NCBI RefSeq assembly: GCF_002920535.1
Contig: NZ_PQSS01000014.1
Span: forward strand, 1-64,000
Reading direction: 5' to 3'
DNA from: Streptomyces sp. Ru71
GTDB taxonomy: Bacteria; Actinomycetota; Actinomycetes; Streptomycetales; Streptomycetaceae
DNA length: 64,000 bases
Shown: positions 1 to 7,856 of the stretch, piece after piece
Numbering within the stretch: position 1 is the first letter of the stretch
How the letters are laid out: every line of letters begins with the position of its first letter
The notes under the pieces: generated by a model
Databases searched by the model: none
Told to the model about the DNA's origin: nothing
The model's input: the letters and a program-made list of their open reading frames with translations, nothing else
Translations under genes and position numbers: made by a program

Positions 1-244
1 CGCGGCCAACGTCATCTTCCGCCGCCAGATCGCCGACGCCGAGGACCCCGAGGCCATGCGCCAGCGCATGGTCAAGGAGTACAAGGCCGAGCTGATGCAC
101 CCCTACTACGCGGCCGAGCGCGGCCTGGTCGACGACGTCATCGACCCCGCCGAGACCCGCGAGATCCTCGTCCGCTCCCTCGCCATGCTCCAGAGCAAGC
201 ACGCCGACCTGCCCTCCCGCAAGCACGGCAACCCCCCGCAGTAA
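1..244 (+). CDS. accB: Acyl-CoA carboxylase beta (carboxyltransferase) subunit, 3' end only
   Basis: This is the C-terminal end of a biotin-dependent acyl-CoA carboxylase carboxyltransferase subunit, which moves CO2 from carboxybiotin to acetyl- or propionyl-CoA to make malonyl- or methylmalonyl-CoA. The frame is open from the window edge to TAA at 242-244. It contains the family tail: ANVIFRRQI, then EYKAELMHPYYAAERGLVDDVIDP, then a short basic C-terminus ending in RKHGNPPQ. The next gene encodes the epsilon subunit, as expected for the actinobacterial carboxylase. The symbol accB rather than pccB is inferred from the neighbouring conservons; the fragment itself cannot separate the two. Confidence 0.9.
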   Translation, partial: AANVIFRRQIADAEDPEAMRQRMVKEYKAELMHPYYAAERGLVDDVIDPAETREILVRSLAMLQSKHADLPSRKHGNPPQ

Positions 245-301
245 CCCCGCGGACCCACCGCGGCAACCCCGCGGACCCCTCTCTCCTGGAGACTGACAGC
301 C

Positions 302-496
302 ATGAGCACTCCCGACATCCGCGTCGAGAAGGGCCACGCCGAGCCCGAGGAGGTCGCCGCCATCACGGCCGTCCTCCTGGCCCGCGCGGCCGCCCGCCCC
401 GCCGACACCGCCCCCGCCCACCGTGGCCGCCAGCGCGCCGGCTGGCGCCGCCTGGAGCGCGAGAACGGCTTCCGCGCCCCGCACAGCTGGCGCTGA
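302..496 (+). CDS. accE: Acyl-CoA carboxylase epsilon subunit
   Basis: A 64-residue protein of the small actinobacterial epsilon subunit family, which stabilises the alpha-beta acyl-CoA carboxylase complex. It shows the family layout: a short acidic start (PDIRVEKGHAEPEEVAAIT), an alanine-rich helix (AVLLARAAAR), a variable linker and a conserved tail with WRRLERENGFRAPHSW. ATG at 302 follows a GGAG about 10 nt upstream. It lies 57 nt after the beta subunit gene and is followed by a strong hairpin, so the two genes probably end one transcript. Confidence 0.92.
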   Translation: MSTPDIRVEKGHAEPEEVAAITAVLLARAAARPADTAPAHRGRQRAGWRRLERENGFRAPHSWR

Positions 497-510
497 GCCC
501 AGGCCACGCA

Positions 511-553
511 GACGGCTCCGTCCACCGCCCTCGACGCGGAGGACGGAGCCGTC
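511..553 (+). terminator. Terminator hairpin after accE
   Basis: A perfect 13-bp stem, GACGGCTCCGTCC at 511-523 paired with GGACGGAGCCGTC at 541-553, with a 17-nt loop. It starts 14 nt after the accE stop codon. There is no T tract, which is common for Streptomyces terminators. Confidence 0.75.
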
Positions 554-560
554 GGCGCGT

Positions 561-935
561 TCAGGGCACGTGGACGTCGACGCCGGGGAAGTCGAGGGCA
601 CCGGGTTCGGGCAGGACGCAGTCGTAGGCACATCTGCTCGGTGACGACGTCCATGCGGCCAAGGCCGGAGCAGTCGGGGAGGGACCCCAGGTCGGCTGCC
701 TCCGTCACTTCCCACAGTGAGAGATGGGCGAGTCTCGGCCCGAACCGCAGTTCACTCAGGTCGGACGTGCCGTTCAGACAGGTGAACTCCTCCCGCCGCA
801 GCCAGTCCGCGCCCGCAGCCCGTGCAGCCACTCCCGTACGGCCCCGCGCTCGCCGTCGAGGAGTTCGTCCACGCCGTCGATCAGGTGCAGCCGCAGCCCC
901 GGCACCCGCAGCCGTATCAGCTCCGCCATGGACAT
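561..935 (-). pseudogene. Decayed hypothetical gene with two compensating frameshifts
   Basis: Read on the minus strand, an ATG at 935 opens a coding-like frame (MSMAELIRLRVPGLRLHLID and on to REWLHGL). It hits a stop soon after about 820. A second frame takes over (ADWLRREEFTCLNG, then LRFGPRLAHLSLWEV, then LPDCSGLGRMDVVTEQM). At about 632 the first frame resumes (AYDCVLPEPGALDFPG) and ends at TGA 561-563. The middle part has leucine-rich-repeat character (LSELRFGPRLAHLSLW), like the C-terminal repeats of some actinobacterial regulators. The two shifts cancel. I cannot tell real decay from two sequencing errors. I do not recognise the family, so the function is unknown. Confidence 0.5.
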
Positions 936-1001
936 CCGGCGTTCCTGTTCCCGCCGCCGGCCGCCGAGCCAGGCCTGGGCGGCCGTGGTCGCAACGCCGA
1001 C

Positions 1002-1034
1002 GGCCCCCGCTCTCCGTATGGAGAAGCGAGGGCC
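1002..1034 (-). terminator. Terminator hairpin after the left conservon
   Basis: An imperfect hairpin, GGCCCCCGCTCTCC at 1002-1015 against GGAGAAGCGAGGGCC at 1020-1034. It lies 28 nt beyond the cvnD stop codon on the minus strand, where the conservon transcript should end. Confidence 0.6.
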
Positions 1035-1061
1035 GCTCGGAGTGGTTCCCGGCGCGGGCGT

Positions 1062-1643
1062 CTACCGCAGTCGCGCCATGAGCGCGTGCTCGACCAGCGT
1101 GATGAGCGTCGACTTGGCGTCCGCCCGGTGCCGCGCGTCGGTCGTGATGATCGGGGTGTCAGGACCGATCTGCAGCGCCTCGCGGACCTCGTCCGGAGAG
1201 TACGGCTGCTGCCCGTCGAAGCCGTTCAGCGCGATCACGAAGGGCAGGCCGCTGTTCTCGAAGTAGTCGACGGCGGGGAAGCAGTCGGCCAGGCGCCGGG
1301 TGTCCACGAGCACCACCGCGCCGATGGCGCCGCGCACCAGGTCGTCCCACATGAACCAGAAGCGGTCCTGTCCGGGCGTGCCGAAGAGGTAGAGGATCAG
1401 GTCCTGGTCGAGGGTGATGCGGCCGAAGTCCATGGCCACCGTGGTGGTGGTCTTGTCTCCGGTGTGGGTGAGGTCGTCGATGCCCGCGGATGCGGACGTC
1501 ATGACGGCCTCCGTGCGCAGCGGGTTGATCTCCGAGACGGCGCCGACGAACGTGGTCTTGCCCACGCCGAAGCCGCCCGCCACCACGATCTTCGCGGAGG
1601 TGGTGGAGCGGGAAGGACCGCCGCTAGAGCTTGCGAAGTCCAC
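1062..1643 (-). CDS. cvnD: Conservon GTPase CvnD (left conservon)
   Basis: A small Ras-like GTP/ATP-binding protein, last gene of a conservon, thought to act with a membrane sensor kinase in a G-protein-coupled-like complex at the membrane. Near residues 18-40 it has the P-loop (KIVVAGGFGVGKTTFVGAV), then a switch region with DKTTTTVAMDFGRI, the G3 motif with LFGTPGQDRF, and a degenerate NKxD-like segment (ALNGFDG). It is 193 aa, normal for the family. The GTG start at 1643 lies inside the end of cvnC (20-nt overlap), which implies translational coupling. Bases 1237-1595 are identical to the cvnD of the second conservon. Confidence 0.93.
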   Translation of the reverse strand: MDFASSSGGPSRSTTSAKIVVAGGFGVGKTTFVGAVSEINPLRTEAVMTSASAGIDDLTHTGDKTTTTVAMDFGRITLDQDLILYLFGTPGQDRFWFMWDDLVRGAIGAVVLVDTRRLADCFPAVDYFENSGLPFVIALNGFDGQQPYSPDEVREALQIGPDTPIITTDARHRADAKSTLITLVEHALMARLR

Positions 1644-2196
1644 TGAGCACCCTTTCGAGCAGTGTCACGTCTGGCTGGCCACCGGCGTTCTCGTCGCCGC
1701 CGGGCTGATGGATGGCGACCAGGCCCGCCTCCGCCAAGTCGGCGACGAGAATCCTGGCCACGCCGAGCGGGATCGTCAGCAGGGCCGAGATCTCGGCCAC
1801 CGACTTGATCTCGCGGCACAGGTTGCAGATCCGCTGATGCTCGGGCAGCTGGCCCTGCATCTGGTGCGGAGCAGCGGTGGTGTGCACCAGCGCCTCGATG
1901 GCGAGCTGGTAGCGCGGACGCGTCCGGCCGCCGGTCATGGCGTACGGACGGACCAACGGGTTGTTGGACGCCCCGGCGGGCGCCGGCTCGGGGGTGCGAC
2001 GCTGCGGCTGCACGGGCTGGATGCGCGGGGCCGGCGGCTGGTCGTACGGCGACGGGCCGGGGCCCTGCGGCATGTACGGCTGCCGGTGGCTCGGGGCGGA
2101 GGGGTAGGCGTACGGGTTCGCGGAACCGTCGCCGTGGCCCTGGCCAGGGCCGTACGACCAGTTGCCCGAAGACGAACCGCCTGGGGGTGTTGCCAC
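1624..2196 (-). CDS. cvnC: Conservon protein CvnC, DUF742 (left conservon)
   Basis: A DUF742 protein of 190 aa, found almost only in conservons, where it links the sensor complex to the GTPase. Residues 1-80 are a disordered proline, glycine and glutamine-rich lead. The conserved core starts at LVRPYAMTGGRTRPRYQLAI and includes a winged-helix-like part with a cysteine pair (EHQRICNLCREIKSVAEISA) and PLGVARILVADLAEAGLVAIH. The GTG start at 2196 has a strong GGAGGAGAG upstream. A 97-nt gap separates it from cvnB, and it overlaps cvnD. The core is nearly the same as in the second conservon; only the N-terminal lead differs. Confidence 0.92.
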   Translation of the reverse strand: MATPPGGSSSGNWSYGPGQGHGDGSANPYAYPSAPSHRQPYMPQGPGPSPYDQPPAPRIQPVQPQRRTPEPAPAGASNNPLVRPYAMTGGRTRPRYQLAIEALVHTTAAPHQMQGQLPEHQRICNLCREIKSVAEISALLTIPLGVARILVADLAEAGLVAIHQPGGDENAGGQPDVTLLERVLSGLRKL

Positions 2197-2293
2197 TTTC
2201 TCTCCTCCTCCGAGCGTGTCTGGCGTCCCACACCGTGGAAGCCGCGTCCCGAAACCTTACGGCCCCGGGACGCCAATACGCACCGTCCCCCTG

Positions 2294-2716
2294 TCAGTTG
2301 AGCAGGCTGCCCTGGAGCTCAGCCCGCAGATCCGGGGTCAGGACGGTACCGGCCCGGTCCACCAGAAGGGCCATTTCGTACCCGATGAGACCGATGTCCG
2401 CCTCCGGGTGGGCCAGCACCGCCAGCGAGGAACCGTCGGAAATGGACATGATGAAGAGGAATCCCCGCTCCATCTCCACAACCGTCTGGTTCACGCTGCC
2501 GCCCTCGAAGATGCGGGAGGCACCGGCGGTCAGCGAGGTCAGACCGGAGGCGACGGCCGCGAGCTGGTCGGCTCGGTCGCGGGGGAAGCCTTCGGACATC
2601 GCCAGAAGGAGTCCGTCGGCGGAGACCACCACCGTGTGGGACACCCCCGGGGTGTTGTCCACGAAGTTGGTGATCAACCAGTTCAGGTTCTGTGCCGCCT
2701 GGCTCATCGGGCTCAC
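2294..2716 (-). CDS. cvnB: Conservon roadblock/LC7 protein CvnB (left conservon)
   Basis: A roadblock/LC7-domain protein, 137-140 aa, of the type that acts on small GTPases (MglB-like). It carries the conservon signature LNWLITNFVDNTPGVSHTVV, then VSADGLLLAMSEGFPRDRAD and a C-terminal YEMALLVDRAGTVLTPDLRA. I chose GTG at 2716, not ATG at 2707. A GGAG lies 7 nt before the GTG, and the second conservon has the same spacing before a TTG. One base separates it from the cvnA stop, so it should be coupled to the sensor kinase. Confidence 0.92.
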   Translation of the reverse strand: MSPMSQAAQNLNWLITNFVDNTPGVSHTVVVSADGLLLAMSEGFPRDRADQLAAVASGLTSLTAGASRIFEGGSVNQTVVEMERGFLFIMSISDGSSLAVLAHPEADIGLIGYEMALLVDRAGTVLTPDLRAELQGSLLN

Positions 2717-2717
2717 A

Positions 2718-5700
2718 CTAACGCTCCTGGTTGTAGGTGCTGTCAGGACCGAAGCCCTGGCCGTTCGTTTCACTGCCTGCGCCCTGGTTGCGTCCACGCT
2801 GGACGCCCCGGCGCAGGTTGCTCAGCCTGCCCCGGACGTCCTCCGGGGCACGGGAGACCTGTGGGCCCCCCTGGGGGGTGCTTTCGGCGGAACCGGGGGC
2901 CAGGTTGGCCTTGGGGATCCGCCGCGGCAGGCCGGAGGAGGTCACCCCGCCCGCCTTGGGCTTCCGGAGCTGGGCGGCCTGCTGCCAGCGCTCGTCGTTC
3001 GCCGACCGCCAGACGCCATTGTCGCCGTTGCTCTCCGGAGCGGGCGCCGGCGCTTCCTCGTCCACGCGCTGCGCGGCACCGTTCGAACCGCTCGCGGTCG
3101 ATCCGCGGCGGGGCAGCCCGGCGTCGGTCAGCTCGTGGACGGCGGAAGTGGCCGGTCCCGGACGGTCGAAGCCTACGCGGTCCTGCTCACTCGCGTCAGC
3201 GGCCCGCTGCGATTCCGCTTCCGGTGCGTCCGCAGCGTACTGGGACCCGTAGCCGTTCTGGTAGCCGTTCTGCTGAGGCCAGTCGTCCTGGTAGGACGAC
3301 CGGTCGAAGCCAGAGAGGCTGTCGGGCGCAGCGGTGTGCGCCGACGCGGACTGCTCCTGCGCGGACTCCGCATAGCCGGGCTCGGGGTAGCCGCCGAGGG
3401 AGCCGAAACCGTCATCCTGCGGCAGGTGGCCGTTCTGCCCGAAGTAGGGCTCCTCGTACGACGGCGTCTGCCGGCCGTCGTAGCCGCCCTGCTGGTCCTG
3501 GTACGCCGTCTGCTGGTCGTAGCCGGAGCCCTGCTCGGGGAAGCCGCCCTGCTGGGCGTCGTAGGCGGGCTGCTGGTGGGTGCCGGCGCCGAAGTCGTCG
3601 GCGTACCGGCCCTGCTCGGGTTCCTGCTGCTGCGGCTGGCCGTGCGACTGGGCCTCCAGGGCCGCGCGGCGCTCCTCGCGCATCAGGGAGCGGCCGACCG
3701 GGTCCAGGTCCCGTATGTCGTCGGGTACGTCGGCGTAGCGGCTGTCGTCGAAGCCGAGCTCCTCGGCCGTCCGCATCGGCTGGTTGAAGTCCTCACCCCG
3801 GAAGTTCTGCTCCGGGATGATCTGCGAGACGGTGAACTCGTCGCGCTCGACGTGGACTTCGCCGCCACCGCCGTGCGTGATGGCGTCCGGCAGCATGACC
3901 AGCGAGGTGGTGCCGGCCTGTTCGCCCGAGGGGCGCAGCTGGACCCGGATGCCGTGCCGGTCGGACAGCCGGCCGACCACGAACAGGCCCATGCGCTGCG
4001 AGATCGCGGCGTCCACGGTCGGCGGGTTGGCCAGCTTGTGGTTGATGTCGGCGAAGTCCTCGGCGGTCAGGCCGATGCCCTTGTCGTGGATCTCGATCAT
4101 CACCCGGCCGTCCGGGAGACGGGTCGCGGTGACGCGGACCTTGGTCTGCGGGGAGGAGAACGTGGTGGCGTTCTCCAGCAGCTCGGCGAGCAGGTGCACG
4201 AGGTCGGTCACGGCCCGGCCGTGGATCTCGGCCTCCGGCACGCCCGACAGCTCGATGCGCTCGTACTGCTCCACCTCGGAGGAGGCGGCGCGCAGCACGT
4301 CGACCAGCGGCACCGGCTGGTCCCAGCGGCGGCCGGGCTCCTCACCGGCGAGGACGAGGAGGTTCTCGCCGTTGCGGCGCATACGGGTGGCCAGGTGGTC
4401 CAGCTTGAAGAGGTTCTCCAGCTGGTCCGGGTCGGCCTCGTTGTTCTCCAGGTCGGTGATCAGGGTCAGCTGGCCCTCGATCAGCGACTGGTTGCGGCGC
4501 GAGAGGTTGGTGAAGATCGCGTTGATGTTGCCGCGCAGCAGGGCCTGCTCGGAGGCGAGCCGGACCGCCTCGCGGTGGACCTGGTCGAAGGCGCGGGCGA
4601 CCTCGCCGATTTCGTCGGTGGTGTTGATCGGGATCGGCGCGACCCGGGTGTCGACGCGGCCGGGGTCGGTGCGCGAGAGCTGGTCGACCAGCATCGGCAG
4701 GCGCTGCTCGGCGATACCGAAGGCGGCGTTGCGCAGCTGGCGCATCGAGCGGCTCATCTGGCGGGCCACGGCACCGGCCAGGATGAACGCGACCAGCAGG
4801 GCGATGACGACGACGGCACCGGTGACGATGGCGTCCTGCTTGGCGTTGTCGGCGATGTCCTGGGCGTCGGCCACGGCCTTGTCGACCAGCTCGGTCTCGA
4901 CCGCGCGGTAGCCGTCGAACTTGGCGGTGTAGGCACCCAGCCAGGTCTGTGGCGTGACGCCCTTGGCGGCCAGCTCCTCGGAGCTGAAGGTGCCGGCGGC
5001 CAGCCCCTGCAGCATCTTGTCGGCGACGGGCATGGCGCTGTAGGCGCCGCCCTGCGTGGAGCTGTTGTCACCGGCGTTGACGGCGGCGCCCCGGTCGCCG
5101 ACCTTCTGGCGCTGCTGCGCCATGACCTGGTCGAGCCGGTTGACGTCGGCCTGGGTGCCGCCGGAGACGAACTCGTTGACGGCGATGCCTTCGAGATAGC
5201 GGTACGTGGCGAGCGAGACGCGCTGCTGCGCCACCACGGTCTTCTTCTCGGCGGGCCGGATCAGCAGGTGCACGCCGATCGCGCGCTGCAGCGAGGCGGC
5301 GGCCTTGGCGAGGGAGACGGCGTAGACGGTACGGCCGTAGGAGGTGACGTTGCCGGAGCCGAGGCTGAGCTCGTTGGCGAACTCCATCAGGGAGTGCTGG
5401 ACGAGGACGTAGCCCTCTTCGGTCTTCACCGGGTCCATGGGCTCGGTGAAGGCGGCCTGGCGCAGCGCCGGGAGCCTGGTCTCGTTGGACCGGAAGAGCT
5501 GCATACGGCGGTCGAGGGCGGCCGTGTGCGGCAGGTTCTTCGCGGCGTCGTCGAACTTCTGCTTGGCCGAGTCGGTGGCCGCGCGCAGCTTCTTGACGGT
5601 GTCCGTCTCGCCCTTGCCCTGGAGCAGGTCGGCGGCGGAGAGGTCACGTTCGTCGAGCAGGGCCTGGCCGTAGTCCTCGGCGGCACGCACGAGGAGGGCG

Positions 5701-5969
5701 ACGTTCTCGGCGTCCTCGGCGTTCTGCCAGGTGTCGATCGAGCTCTTGACCTGGAAGCCGCCCATGACGAGGCCGACGAGCACGGGTATGAGCAGGATCG
5801 CGTTCAGCCGGGTCGGCACCCGCCAGTTGCGGGGGGAGAAGCGGCCGCCGCTCGGGGCCGGCGTCGCCGACGGTTCCGAACCGGGCACAGGGGCGGGCGC
5901 CGCTGTGCGCGGCGGCGGGGTGAAGTTGCCCCGCGCCGCCGGCTCGGGACTGTTCTTGCTTCGCCTCAC
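2718..5969 (-). CDS. cvnA: Conservon membrane sensor histidine-kinase-like protein CvnA (left conservon)
   Basis: The sensor of the conservon, 1083 aa. A proline-rich cytoplasmic start leads to TM1 (about 55-73), an extracellular sensing region resembling nitrate/nitrite-sensor domains (about 75-375), TM2 (about 378-400, IVTGAVVVIALLVAFILAG) and a HAMP-like linker. A GHKL ATPase domain follows (about 540-690) with N box ELLENATTF, G1 DKGIGLT and MGLFVVGRL. I see no standard H-box. A long glutamine, glycine and tyrosine-rich tail ends in NQER. GTG at 5969 is chosen because residues after it match the mature family start; the open frame continues upstream without similarity. It heads the cvnABCD operon. 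Confidence 0.9.
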   Translation of the reverse strand: MRRSKNSPEPAARGNFTPPPRTAAPAPVPGSEPSATPAPSGGRFSPRNWRVPTRLNAILLIPVLVGLVMGGFQVKSSIDTWQNAEDAENVALLVRAAEDYGQALLDERDLSAADLLQGKGETDTVKKLRAATDSAKQKFDDAAKNLPHTAALDRRMQLFRSNETRLPALRQAAFTEPMDPVKTEEGYVLVQHSLMEFANELSLGSGNVTSYGRTVYAVSLAKAAASLQRAIGVHLLIRPAEKKTVVAQQRVSLATYRYLEGIAVNEFVSGGTQADVNRLDQVMAQQRQKVGDRGAAVNAGDNSSTQGGAYSAMPVADKMLQGLAAGTFSSEELAAKGVTPQTWLGAYTAKFDGYRAVETELVDKAVADAQDIADNAKQDAIVTGAVVVIALLVAFILAGAVARQMSRSMRQLRNAAFGIAEQRLPMLVDQLSRTDPGRVDTRVAPIPINTTDEIGEVARAFDQVHREAVRLASEQALLRGNINAIFTNLSRRNQSLIEGQLTLITDLENNEADPDQLENLFKLDHLATRMRRNGENLLVLAGEEPGRRWDQPVPLVDVLRAASSEVEQYERIELSGVPEAEIHGRAVTDLVHLLAELLENATTFSSPQTKVRVTATRLPDGRVMIEIHDKGIGLTAEDFADINHKLANPPTVDAAISQRMGLFVVGRLSDRHGIRVQLRPSGEQAGTTSLVMLPDAITHGGGGEVHVERDEFTVSQIIPEQNFRGEDFNQPMRTAEELGFDDSRYADVPDDIRDLDPVGRSLMREERRAALEAQSHGQPQQQEPEQGRYADDFGAGTHQQPAYDAQQGGFPEQGSGYDQQTAYQDQQGGYDGRQTPSYEEPYFGQNGHLPQDDGFGSLGGYPEPGYAESAQEQSASAHTAAPDSLSGFDRSSYQDDWPQQNGYQNGYGSQYAADAPEAESQRAADASEQDRVGFDRPGPATSAVHELTDAGLPRRGSTASGSNGAAQRVDEEAPAPAPESNGDNGVWRSANDERWQQAAQLRKPKAGGVTSSGLPRRIPKANLAPGSAESTPQGGPQVSRAPEDVRGRLSNLRRGVQRGRNQGAGSETNGQGFGPDSTYNQER

Positions 5970-6178
5970 TCGACCAACAACCTCTCGGCGGTCGGCACCT
6001 TCGTCGTGCCGCAGTGTCTCAGAGCCCGGTCGGCCAAGGACGCCCGGTGTGCCTACCAGTACGTCGTTGACTATTGGGCAGTTCAGGCATTTGAGCACGA
6101 CGACCTGCGCTCTTCCAAACAGTGGAATGCGCGCTTCCGGCCGCGGCAGGCCCCAGATAAAACGGTCATAAAGAGCGA

Positions 6179-6198
6179 GCCCCGTCAAAAGACGGGGC
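6179..6198. terminator. Hairpin between the two conservons
   Basis: A perfect 8-bp stem, GCCCCGTC at 6179-6186 and GACGGGGC at 6191-6198, with an AAAA loop. It lies in the 388-bp gap between left cvnA and right cvnD. On the minus strand it is followed by TCGCTCTTTAT, so it probably ends the upstream conservon transcript before the promoter of the left one. The rest of the gap (5970-6357) shows no gene. Confidence 0.65.
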
Positions 6199-6278
6199 CT
6201 TTGTGCGCACAGCGAGACCGCTCGACCGCGACGCGTGGCGGTTCTCCACGATTCCTCTGCCGAACTGTTATGAACACC

Positions 6279-6312
6279 GGAGCCGGCCGTGTCAAAGGCC
6301 ACAACCGGCTCC
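6279..6312 (-). terminator. Second hairpin after right cvnD
   Basis: An 8-bp perfect stem, GGAGCCGG at 6279-6286 and CCGGCTCC at 6305-6312, around an 18-nt loop that can pair further. It begins 45 nt beyond the stop of the right cvnD on the minus strand and precedes the tighter hairpin at 6179-6198. Confidence 0.5.
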
Positions 6313-6357
6313 GTCGGGCCCTACGGCAACTGCCGTACCGCCCTTCCGACTTGAGTG

Positions 6358-6948
6358 CTAGCGCAGTCGTGCCATCAGCGCGTGTTCCACCAGCGTGATG
6401 AGCGCGGACTTGGCGTCGGCGCGGTGCCGGGCGTCGGTCGTGATGATCGGGGTGTCGGGTCCGATCTGCAGGGCTTCCCGCACTTCGTCGGGGGCGTAGG
6501 GCTGCTGTCCGTCGAAGCCGTTGAGGGCGACGACGAAGGGCAGGCCGCTGTTCTCGAAGTAGTCGACGGCGGGGAAGCAGTCGGCCAGGCGCCGGGTGTC
6601 CACGAGCACCACCGCGCCGATGGCGCCGCGCACCAGGTCGTCCCACATGAACCAGAAGCGGTCCTGTCCGGGCGTGCCGAAGAGGTAGAGGATCAGGTCC
6701 TGGTCGAGGGTGATGCGGCCGAAGTCCATGGCCACCGTGGTGGTGGTCTTGTCTCCGGTGTGGGTGAGGTCGTCGATGCCCGCGGATGCGGACGTCATGA
6801 CGGCCTCCGTGCGCAGCGGGTTGATCTCCGAGACGGCGCCGACGAACGTGGTCTTGCCCACGCCGAAGCCGCCCGCCACCACGATCTTCGCCGAGGTGGT
6901 CGAGCGACTCTGCGCCGCCTGTCCGCCGCTAGAGCTTGCGAAGTCCAC
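6358..6948 (-). CDS. cvnD: Conservon GTPase CvnD (right conservon)
   Basis: A 196-aa paralogue of the left CvnD and the GTP/ATP-binding output subunit of the second conservon. The P-loop GGFGVGKTT, the LFGTPGQDRF motif and the ALNGFDG segment are all present. The protein differs from its neighbour at only a few places: an extra QAAQSR near the N-terminus, VVALNG for VIALNG, and a few C-terminal residues. The GTG start at 6948 overlaps the end of cvnC by 20 nt, as in the left conservon. Bases 6533-6891 are identical to 1237-1595. Confidence 0.93.
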   Translation of the reverse strand: MDFASSSGGQAAQSRSTTSAKIVVAGGFGVGKTTFVGAVSEINPLRTEAVMTSASAGIDDLTHTGDKTTTTVAMDFGRITLDQDLILYLFGTPGQDRFWFMWDDLVRGAIGAVVLVDTRRLADCFPAVDYFENSGLPFVVALNGFDGQQPYAPDEVREALQIGPDTPIITTDARHRADAKSALITLVEHALMARLR

Positions 6949-7240
6949 TGAGCACCCTTTCGAGCAGCGTCACGTCCGGAGCACCGGTGGCCTCGTCGCC
7001 GCCCGGCTGGTGGATCGCGACAAGACCGGCCTCGGCGAGGTCCGCGACGAGGATGCGAGCCACGCCGAGCGGCATGTTGAGCAGCGCGGAGACCTCCGCG
7101 ACCGACTTCACCTCGCGGCACAGATGGCAGATGCGCTGGTGCTCCGGGAGCAGCCCCATGAGCGCAGCCGGGTCGGCCGTGGTGCTGATCAGCGCCTCGA
7201 TGGCGAGCTGGTAGCGCGGCCGGGTCCGGCCGCCGGTCAT
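6929..7240 (-). CDS. cvnC: Conservon protein CvnC, DUF742 (right conservon), with apparent 5' frameshift
   Basis: The DUF742 core is intact (103 aa from the internal ATG at 7240): MTGGRTRPRYQLAIEALIST, EHQRICHLCREVKSVAEVSA and PLGVARILVADLAEAGLVAIH. The best start signal is upstream: ATG at 7323 with GGAGG four bases before it. That ATG is in another frame and gives only a short peptide. In the core frame, a family-like lead (AHHDPYAGSYEEEGDQPLVR) can be read back to about 7315, with no start codon available. A one-base insertion within the first codons explains this. Either the protein is made from 7240 without its lead, or the sequence has an error. Confidence 0.85.
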   Translation of the reverse strand: MTGGRTRPRYQLAIEALISTTADPAALMGLLPEHQRICHLCREVKSVAEVSALLNMPLGVARILVADLAEAGLVAIHQPGGDEATGAPDVTLLERVLSGLRKL

Positions 7241-7433
7241 GGCGTACGGCCTGACCAGCGGCTGGTCGCCCTCTTCCTCGTACGACCCTGCGTACGGATC
7301 ATGATGGGCGGTGGCGGGGTCATGAATCCTCCGGGCGGGACAGCAAGTCGGTCAGGCTGGCCGTCTGACGGGGCCGTGGGGGGATTGTGGCGGCCGGACG
7401 GTTTTTTGGTGACGCGTATGGATCACGGGCCGG

Positions 7434-7856
7434 TCAGTGGAGCAGACTTCCCTGGAGCTCGGCGCGCAGGTCGGGCGTGAGCACCGCGCCCGCGCGGTCG
7501 ACCAGGAGCGCCATCTCGTAGCCGACGAGGCCGATGTCGCACTCGGGGTGCGCGAGCACGGCCAGCGACGAGCCGTCCGAGACGGACATCAGGAACAGGA
7601 ATCCCCGCTCCATCTCGACGACCGTCTGCGCCACGGTGCCGCCCTCGAAGATCCGGGAGGCCCCGGCCGTCAGCGAGGTGAGCCCGGACGCGACGGCCGC
7701 CAGCTGGTCGGCACGGTCGCGTGGGAAGCCCTCGGACATCGCCAGCAGCAGACCGTCGGCGGACACGACGACGGTGTGGGACACCCCGGGGGTGTTGTCC
7801 ACGAAGTTGGTGATCAACCAGTTGAGGTTCTGTGCGGCCTGGCTCATCTGGCTCAA
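7434..7856 (-). CDS. cvnB: Conservon roadblock/LC7 protein CvnB (right conservon)
   Basis: A 140-aa roadblock/LC7 protein, nearly identical to the left CvnB across LNWLITNFVDNTPGVSHTVV, VSADGLLLAMSEGFPRDRAD and YEMALLVDRAGAVLTPDLRA. It probably modulates the CvnD GTPase. A TTG start at 7856 directly adjoins the cvnA stop and lies 7 nt after GGAG; ATG at 7847 is the alternative. The matching geometry in the left conservon, where the start is GTG, supports the non-ATG start. About 110 bp without a gene separate it from the cvnC start signal. Confidence 0.92.
   Translation of the reverse strand: MSQMSQAAQNLNWLITNFVDNTPGVSHTVVVSADGLLLAMSEGFPRDRADQLAAVASGLTSLTAGASRIFEGGTVAQTVVEMERGFLFLMSVSDGSSLAVLAHPECDIGLVGYEMALLVDRAGAVLTPDLRAELQGSLLH

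Noticed and set aside
2187..6398. A 1403-codon plus-strand open frame opposite the left conservon
   Set aside because: It is the antisense of cvnA and cvnB. Its protein is made of repeats of V, L, G, R and D without any domain, as expected for the complementary frame of a high-GC gene.
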